Position numbers and translations under genes: made by a program
The notes under the pieces: generated by a model
Told to the model about the DNA's origin: nothing
The model's database searches: none
What the model saw: only the letters and a program-made list of their open reading frames with translations
In this document: in pieces, positions 57,291 through 64,000 of the stretch
Numbering within the stretch: the first letter of the stretch is position 1
Layout of the letters: every line of letters starts with the position of its first letter
NCBI RefSeq assembly: GCF_958979055.1
Contig: NC_084888.1
Coordinates: 3,428,001-3,492,000, forward strand
Direction: 5' to 3'
From: Alnus glutinosa
Lineage: Eukaryota > Streptophyta > Magnoliopsida > Fagales > Betulaceae
DNA length: 64,000 bases

Positions 57291-59727
57291 TTTTTTTTTA
57301 AGTAAGAAATATCATTAAAAAGCGCAATCAAGTACACATGAAGTATACAAAAAAAGCATCTAAGAGAAAGTAGAAAACAATATAAGGAAATCATTAAAAA
57401 ACTAAACGTTAAAGGTGCGAGAAACGCAGCCGATCAAGAGTACAAAGAATGAAAGAAAAATGAAATGAGATCCTCAATGGTTCTTTCTTTGTCCTCAAAC
57501 CGCCTATCATTGCGTTCCCTCCATAAGCACCACATAAGGTAACAAGGAACCATCTTCCACACGACTACACTTCGGGAGCGACCACCCGTCCACCAGCAAT
57601 TGAATAAATCTACCACCCGAAGAGGCATAATCCAAGACAGACTAAAGCGACTAAAGATGGCGTTCCACAGAACGCGTGCTACCTCACAATGGAGAAGAAA
57701 GTGATCCACCGACTCCCCATTCATTTTGCACATGCAACATCTATCAATCACAATGAACCGCTTCTTCCTGAGATTGTCCAAAGTAAGGATCTTCTCTTGC
57801 GCTGCCGTCCAAGCAAAGAAAGCCACTTTCAAATGAACCTTGGTCCGCCAAATACTTTTCCAAGGAAAATGAATAGCCTCTTTGCAAGCAAGAGCCTTAT
57901 AGAAAGATCTAACATCAAATTTCCCTTTGTGAGAAGGAGACCACCATAGCTTATCCTTCCCATCATAATTCACTCTGGATGAGTACAACAAAGAGAAGAA
58001 TGAGGCCAAAACATCCACCTCCCAATCGTGGGCCGCTCAGAAAAAGCTAACATCCCACTGATAAGACCCACTCACCACAACCAAATGGTCTGCTACAAAA
58101 GCATCCTTGTCACGCGCAATGTCATACAAAACTAGGAAAGCTTCCTTAAGAGGCACCTCACCAACCACACATCATCCCAAAAACGAATCCTAGATCCATT
58201 TCCCAACAAGAGTCCCCTCTCTCTCATGGACATAGCGCCACAGCCACTTCCCTAAAAGAGCCTAATTGAAAAACCTCAAATTCCTGATGCCCAAACCACT
58301 ACTTGAAATAGGAGAACAAACCTTGGACCAATTAATCAGATGAAATTTAAATTCTTCACCTATGCCACCCCACAAGAAATTTCGATACAACTTCTCTATA
58401 CGACTAGCAACACTAGAAGGAATAGGGAGTAGAGATAGAAAGTACGTAGGAAGATTAGACAGAGTGCTTTTTATCAGGGTTACTCTGCCACCCTTCGACG
58501 AATACAACCGCTTCCAGCTAGCCAGTCGTCTCTCGATCTTTCCAACTACCTCATACCAGCTAAACTTGGCCTTAAAAGGAGCCCCCAATGGAAGACCAAG
58601 GTACTTTAAAGGAAGAGAAGAGACTCCACAGCCCAAAATACTAGCAAGATCATCCATATTATCCACAATACCCATAGGAACCAAAACTCACTTATCCAAA
58701 TTAATCTTCAAACCTGAAACAGCTTCAAAGGACAGTAATAACATACGAAGATAGAGAAGATGTTCAGAACTAGCCCCGCAAAAAACTAATGTATCGTTTG
58801 CGAATAAAAGGTGAGAAACATTAATCACTCTATTGCTTCTAAAGCCCATAGAGAAGCCAGAGAGAAAGCCCCTTTGAACAGAAATAGAGAACAGCTTACT
58901 AAAAGCCTCAATCACAATGACGAACAAAAGAGGCGACAGAGGATCACCCTGTCTAATACCACGAGAGCTGCTAAAAAAATCAAAAGGGGTGCCGTTCACC
59001 AAAACCGAGAAACGCACCGATGAAATACAATGCGCTATCCAAGAACACCATCTCTCCCCGAAGCCACATCTTCTCAACATATACAATAAGAAGTCCAAGT
59101 TAACATGATCATTAGCCTTCTCAATATCTAATTTACAGAGTAACCCAGGCTCGTCTGATTTGATGCGGCTATCCAAACACTCATTCGCTATAAGAATAGA
59201 ATCAAGAATTTGCCTTCCTTTTACAAAAGTATTTTGGGGATTCGAGATAATCTTCGCCACCACCCTTTTGAATCTATTAGCAAGAACTTTAGCAATGATC
59301 TTGTAGACACCACTTACAAGACTAATATGCCGAAAATCTTTAAAATCCATAGCCCCAAACTTCTTCGGAATTAAGGCTAAAAAAGTGGCATTAATGCTTT
59401 TGACAAACTTGCTATGAGTGTGGAAGTCCTGGAATACCCCCATGAGATCAGTCTTGATCACCTCCCAACAATCTTGGAAGGACGCAAGAGTGAACCCATC
59501 AGGACCTGGAGCCTTATCACGATTCAAACCTTTAACCACCTCTAAGACCTCCCTCTCCTCAAAAGGAAGTTCTAAGGAAGAGGCTTCACCCGCATCCAAA
59601 TTGTCAAAAACAAGGTTATCCAACCTAGGCCTCCAACTGAAAGGTTCTGCAAAAAGAGATTTATAAAATTGAGTAACATGATCCCTAATAACCTGCTGAT
59701 CAAAAGAGATAGAACCATTGACAGAGA
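57291..59727 (-). mobile_element. 5'-truncated, dead L1-type LINE with reverse transcriptase
   Basis: Minus strand. The reverse transcriptase runs from about 59727 ([20 protein letters not shown]) through [40 protein letters not shown] and [11 protein letters not shown], with the usual A-D-D of the active site changed to A-N-D. An in-frame TGA at 58688-58690 interrupts the frame before [17 protein letters not shown]; later frames are broken. The zinc-binding RVT domain (RCCMCKMNGESVDHFLLHCE) is open at 58018-57434. A 3' UTR and a short poly(A) end at 57291. ORF1, the endonuclease and the 5' half are missing. No clear target duplication was found. Confidence 0.9.
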
Positions 59728-59964
59728 GTTATGAAAAGAAAGGTTTGATGTTTCATAGTCACGTGGCATTTGCAATACAAAAAGCTGAGGTATAAGTCGT
59801 TCTCATAATCAAACAATACTCAAATAATTTTCTACAGTTGCTAATTGTTACAAAACTGACAATCATATTCGGCTCCTTGTAGCTTCAATATGGTTATGAT
59901 CTTCGGTTTGAGGATCATTGTGCACGATTATGACTTTCAACCTCCATTTCTTGAGCAGCATCTA

Positions 59965-61687
59965 TTACTCGGAGTCGGAGTCAGATAGCGGCATCTCGTA
60001 TGCATCTTTTGGTGCCGCATCAGTCATGGAAGGAGCTTGGTCCTTACTTGGCACAGTTCTAGTCCTGTCTCTCTTTTTTGGCTTGCTGTCATCCTGGAAA
60101 CATGCATGATGCAGATCATTACACGAGTCATCTATACATCTAAATTGTAAAGAAGACTAAAATGCAATAAAACATATATAACGTTGCTAACTGAAATGTT
60201 CTAGATTTGCAAAGACCAAAGCAACATCTGTGACAAATCAAATCAAGAGATACATCTCTAAAGGAGTAGAAGTTAAATAACCCAAAAGGATAAATACATC
60301 TATAAGCGCTCTCTTTACATTTGATTCTTCCCCCTCTTTTATCTCCTAACTTACCTGAGTATATTGTGTATGTTCGTGTAAGTTATTTGCATGATCAATG
60401 AACAAACAAGCAGTTATACATATTATTGACAATGCTTAACTTATCCTAAAAGCATGAAACCACGATATTTTGTATAGTCTTAACCCATCACTTACCTTTC
60501 TTGGTTCACTTGGCGGATTTGACTGACTTGAATGAGTTTGTTGACTCCTCCGTAGCCAGATGGCACCAAAAGACATTAATGCTCCTAGAAGCAAGAATGG
60601 ACCATTCCTTGGATCTCCAAGGCGATCATAGATTTCCCTTATGATGCCACGAATCCTTTGCTTCATCGTGTTTGCTGAAAGAATTTTTTGGGCGCCTGTA
60701 AACCAGATAGGTTCTGCATCCTCGGGAACAAGCGGAGGAGTTTTTGTTCTCTGCAGTGGGAAGAGACTGAAATGCATGAAAAGCAAGTAGAAGGCACACA
60801 ACTGCACGTATTAAACTGCAGGTCTTTGACGTCTTAATATCAAACATTACGTAATACGAATGACAATTCAAAATGCAAATAGTCACTACCTCCCATCCCT
60901 ATACGATTCAAGCATAAGGACATGCAAGGAAAATGGTTCCATCATTCTTGGGTACTAATGGTTCCTCAAACGAACCTTGATACTTATAGTGCAAACAAAT
61001 AATTTGCAATCATCTTTTGTGCAGCACTCAAATCATATATACCTAAAGGCAAGATTCCCCAGCCTGACTAGCTTTACCAAAGCCCCCAACGTACAGATAG
61101 AAGCATCAGGGAAAAGAACTTAAGTACATAGAAAAGACAGCTCCCCACGATTAGCCTTGTTTAAATAATCTCCTAAGAGGAACAAGCAAGTTGCTTACAA
61201 ATGATGGAAGATCTCTGAAGTCACCATCTTTGATTATTCCTGAGATCCACTCAATAATCTGCAGTACAATAAACAAAAAGGAAGAAATTACATTCAATAG
61301 TTCTTTCGGCTGAGGTATGTCTCAAACAAGAAAAATGGACTTACGAACATAGATAAACAGTTGAACTTGAAAACTAAATAAGGCAGTGTCATATAAATCA
61401 CTAGTCTACCAATTGAAAATTTTCCTCCAAGGCATTTATACCTGTAAAATTTCACCTGAACCCTTGTATCTCGCCACAAGCTGTGACGCAGGATCCAGGT
61501 CATCACCTTGTAATGTATCCCATATACTCTTTGGCTTACTCTCAACTTTTATATCATCCTCGGTAGAATTTCTTTTGTAACGAACAATAAATACCCGGGG
61601 TACATCAGTCAGATCTCTCCTCGGTCCACAAGTTTCATAAATAGTTTCAGAGCCAACATCAGAATGGAGGCAGAAGAAGCAAAAACT
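59965..61687 (-). CDS. C-terminal part of a single-pass membrane protein, possibly DnaJ/At1g18700-like
   Basis: Last four exons in coding order: 61687-61442, 61258-61199, 60750-60496, 60093-59965; 229 aa to a TAA stop, all junctions in phase. The segment reads DVPRVFIVRYKRN, then DPASQLVARYKGSGEIL, IIEWISGIIKDGD, TPPLVPEDAEPIWFTGAQ, a membrane helix (GPFLLLGALMSFGAIWL), and a charged tail rich in Lys, Arg and Ser ending LSDSDSE. It recalls the C-terminal half of plant J-domain/thioredoxin-like membrane proteins such as At1g18700, but I cannot confirm this. The 5' exons must lie above 61687, some probably beyond the right edge, and LINE sequence sits in that upstream region. Confidence 0.75.
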
Positions 61688-63078
61688 CTGGATAAAAATC
61701 AATTATGCGAGTGGTCAGGGCTTCATACACAAGCACATGATTGGGTTTTGTAAATCAAGTAGCCATTTTAAGAAATTGAAAATACACAGGTCCACAACTC
61801 AACAATGTGTCAATGAAATATGGTAAGGGCAAGAAGCACCTTTAGGTACTTCTTTAAGTAGCAACTGTATTCTCCTTGATATGTAAGAATATTTAGGCAA
61901 ACGGTGAAAAAAAATCATCTTATAGCAGGTAGAGATGCTAGTTGTTACGGCATTTTCATGCTTAAGGGTCTGTCAGAAGCCTCAAAAGGTAATGCTTGTT
62001 AAGGATATGACTCCACTCTTGATACAACAGCAAATCAATGGTTGGATTATTATAAATACATGCATAGATCATTAACAACAGCAAAAGTTCAGACATCTTA
62101 CTGAAAGAAACAGTTAAGATTGTGAAGTATCAGTAATTGAAGGGGAAAAATCAATCAAAAGGTTTAATTTCTGTTTATAAGTAATTGAAATTTATTAAAG
62201 GGAAAGGGTGCTACCCATGTACATACGAAATATACAAGAGAAACACTTAACCAAAAGAAGACAAAAGATCAAGAAAATCACAAAAACTATAAATATTTAA
62301 ACAATCATAGGAAATTGTCCATTGGTAAAGAGTTCAGAATAAGGCATTTAGTTCCACCACCGTCCTCTTGCAATCCTCAAAACTTCGATCGTTTGTTTCT
62401 CTCCATATCAAAGTTTAAGCGGCAATTAACCATATTATAGACAAGCAACAAGGTCTATATAGATGGATGCACAAACACCCAAACTGTACTTGAGATAGTT
62501 AATCTATGACATCACAGTTTATGGGCAGAATGTACTACCAAAAGATACCATCAATCTTATGAAGTTTGGTCCATTGGTCAATTCAAGTTTGTGGATAAAA
62601 AACTTCATTTTTTTTTTACTTCAATTGTTTTCTTGTTCCACCATAGTCAGTGCAGAAGGAAATGTATGCAGAAAACATAAATGATAAAGGGACATAAACA
62701 TACCAGTAAAATTCCAAAGAAAACAAGTGATTCCATACAAATCAATCTCAATTATACGGAAGTTAGAACTCAAGAGATTTATGAGTAATGCTTGCACAGT
62801 GCCAAGCATTCAAACAAAAAGTTGACTTTTCTGCAGTATTTCTATACACAAGAAATACCATTGCATGTATTAACGTGTAAAATATATTCTCTACCATCAT
62901 GGATGACTGAAAAATAGGTTTGGAAATCTGAAATTTATCAATAATTGGCAATGACCGACCGAAAAAAAAACAGATTGGCCCTGCTTTTCTTTTATATATC
63001 CTAAAAAACCATTTTTCTGTCCATCTAACTAGTATAATCTGAATCCATGTTCATTAGAATCATAAGAGTATTATTCAA
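61688..63078 (-). other. Upstream intron(s) of the membrane protein gene
   Basis: The minus-strand gene must continue through here. A LINE 3' tail lies at about 62170-62440. A protein-like stretch at 62801-62708 (ALLINLLSSNFRIIEIDLYG..CFLWNFTG, followed by a GT) could be an exon, but its phase does not join the exon starting at 61687 without another exon between. The remainder is AT-rich, intron-like sequence. Confidence 0.4.
62170..62440 (-). mobile_element. LINE 3'-end fragment
   Basis: On the minus strand: a WRE..NDRSFEDCKRTVVELNALF-like coding end (compare WRERNDRRFEDKERT in the LINE at 57291), then a 3' UTR with TTGTATATTTCGTATGTACA and GGGTAGCACCCTTTCCC, ending TTTAATAAATTTCAATTACTT. 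It is a short, 5'-truncated insertion inside the membrane-protein gene. Confidence 0.65.
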
Positions 63079-63822
63079 TGTTTGGGAAGTCGATGTTTTT
63101 GCCTCTTTCTTCCAGGTGCTGGGCTCTACCAAGGTGAATTTTGAGAGGGCAGATTGTCTTAAATGGGTCCCGTCCAAGAAAGGTGTGTTCAGGGTGAAGT
63201 CATATTTTGGTTCTATGATGTGTGCTGGAGGTACTCGGTTCCTATGGAAGTGTGTGTGGCGGTCTCAGGCTCCCCCGAGGGCAACTTTCTTCACTTGGTC
63301 TGCAGCTCTAGGCAGAATTCTTACCTTGGACAATCTTAGGAAGAGGAACATAATTATTGTGGATAGATGCTGTCTTTGCAAGCGGGATGGGGAATCAGTG
63401 GACCATATTCTTCTGCATTGCGATCTGGCCTCAGCTCTATGGAACAACATTTTCTCCCGCTTTGGTATTTCGTGGGTCATGCCTAGGAGTGTGCTTGACT
63501 TAGTTGCTTGTTGGTGGAAGTCTGGGAGATCTGGGAGCGCTACTTCTTGGAAGATGGTGCCTATTTGCCTTTTTTGGTGTATTTGGAGAGAGAAACCTTA
63601 GGTGTTTTGAGAATCTAGAGAGCTCCCTAGAGGAGGTGCTAGAGTTGTTTCTCCATACCTTGTATGTCTGGTCGATGGCTTATTTGTACTCTTTATCTAT
63701 CAGCTTTGCTGAATTTCTTGCTTCTTTTACGCTTTCTAGATAGGTGTTTCCTGTTGTATACTTCGAATGTACGTAGGGGCGCCTTACGCTTTCAATAAAA
63801 CTACCATTACTTATCAAAAAAA
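63079..63822 (+). mobile_element. 5'-truncated L1-type LINE with perfect 15-bp target duplication
   Basis: Flanks AAGAGTATTATTCAA at 63064-63078 and 63823-63837 are identical. The insert starts within the LINE coding region (WEVDVFASFFQVLGSTKVNF), includes the zinc-binding RVT domain (RCCLCKRDGESVDHILLHCD), loses frame at about 63590-63600 within an AGAGAGA run (..WCIWRE then a stop, while RNLRCFENLESS continues in another frame), and ends with a 3' UTR (GTATACTTCGAATGTACGTA, GGGGCGCC) and a short poly(A). It belongs to the same family as 57291-59727. The ATG at 63047 lies in host sequence and is a chance fusion. Confidence 0.92.
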
Positions 63823-63837
63823 AAGAGTATTATTCAA

Positions 63838-64000
63838 CTCTAAAAATTTTGCTAGATATATTATTTGTATTTGCTTCCTTTTATTGACAACCAAAAGCCA
63901 TATAAAGAAGCAGCAAAGCAGACTTGATTTCACACAATTTGATCAATGGACAGTAACCAGACTAAAAGGAGGCCTGCTATGAAGAGGAAACCTCAACAAG
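63838..64000. other. Right edge, host sequence beyond the LINE
   Basis: AT-rich sequence with no recognisable exon; probably still intron or upstream region of the minus-strand membrane-protein gene. Confidence 0.35.

Noticed and set aside
63047-63078. 184-aa ORF at 63047-63601 taken as a gene
   Set aside because: Its first 10 codons are host sequence and the target duplication; the rest is a truncated LINE.
1-64000. CRISPR arrays, operons or ribosome binding sites
   Set aside because: The sequence is plant nuclear DNA; repeats present are transposons, microsatellites and tandem duplications, without spacer-like regularity.

Overview
This is plant nuclear DNA, most likely from a woody eudicot. 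The evidence is AT-rich intergenic DNA, multi-exon genes with short GT-AG introns, plant-specific families (ACBP3-type acyl-CoA-binding protein, CGLD27, plant prolyl 4-hydroxylase), and abundant small plant transposons (Mutator-type and Tourist-type MITEs, a tRNA-derived SINE, L1-type LINEs). I cannot name the species. No prokaryotic, organellar or CRISPR features were seen. Exon models were built by hand from splice sites, phase continuity and conserved protein sequence; every complete model sums to an open frame.

Gene layout, left to right: (1) 687-759 minus, first exon of a SERF-like small protein whose remainder lies off the left edge. (2) 8530-10861 plus, acyl-CoA-binding protein of the ACBP3 type (4 exons, 307 aa). 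(3) 14476-18868 plus, MFSD5/molybdate-anion-transporter-like MFS protein (9 exons, 453 aa). (4) 21535-33726 minus, prolyl 4-hydroxylase (8 exons, 293 aa), split by an 8.4-kb intron full of transposon-derived DNA. (5) 36546-39955 plus, CGLD27/Ycf36-type plastid membrane protein (7 exons, 307 aa). (6) 42409-46478 minus, J-domain protein with a mitochondrial-looking leader (4 exons, 479 aa). (7) 50487-54639 minus, RIO1 kinase of 40S ribosome maturation (12 exons, 552 aa). (8) 59965-61687 minus, the last four exons of a membrane-anchored protein, perhaps of the DnaJ/At1g18700 type, whose 5' part is upstream. They are housekeeping or organelle-related genes with no evident shared pathway.

Between and inside the genes lie well-delimited mobile elements: a 512-bp Tourist-like element with TTA duplications (3448-3959); a MITE family with 9-bp target duplications (1120, 20387 and 22914, plus diverged copies); Mutator-type long-TIR elements with 9-bp duplications (25897-26394; 48341-50091, the latter carrying a second Mutator-type element nested at 48872-49875); a 2.5-kb near-palindrome (27204-29730); L1-type LINEs (57291-59727, 63079-63822 and a tail at about 62170-62440); a poly(A) retroinsertion with 21-bp duplications (40725-41386); and a SINE (15389-15666).

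Most interesting observations: eight copies of a quasi-palindrome of the form CAAAACG-N-CGTTTTG inside the nested Mutator element, with related motifs in the MFSD5 upstream region and in an orphan first-exon-like segment; the long inverted repeat inside the prolyl 4-hydroxylase intron; and the retroinsertion that looks like the end of an LTR-element RNA. No clearly new multi-gene system was found.
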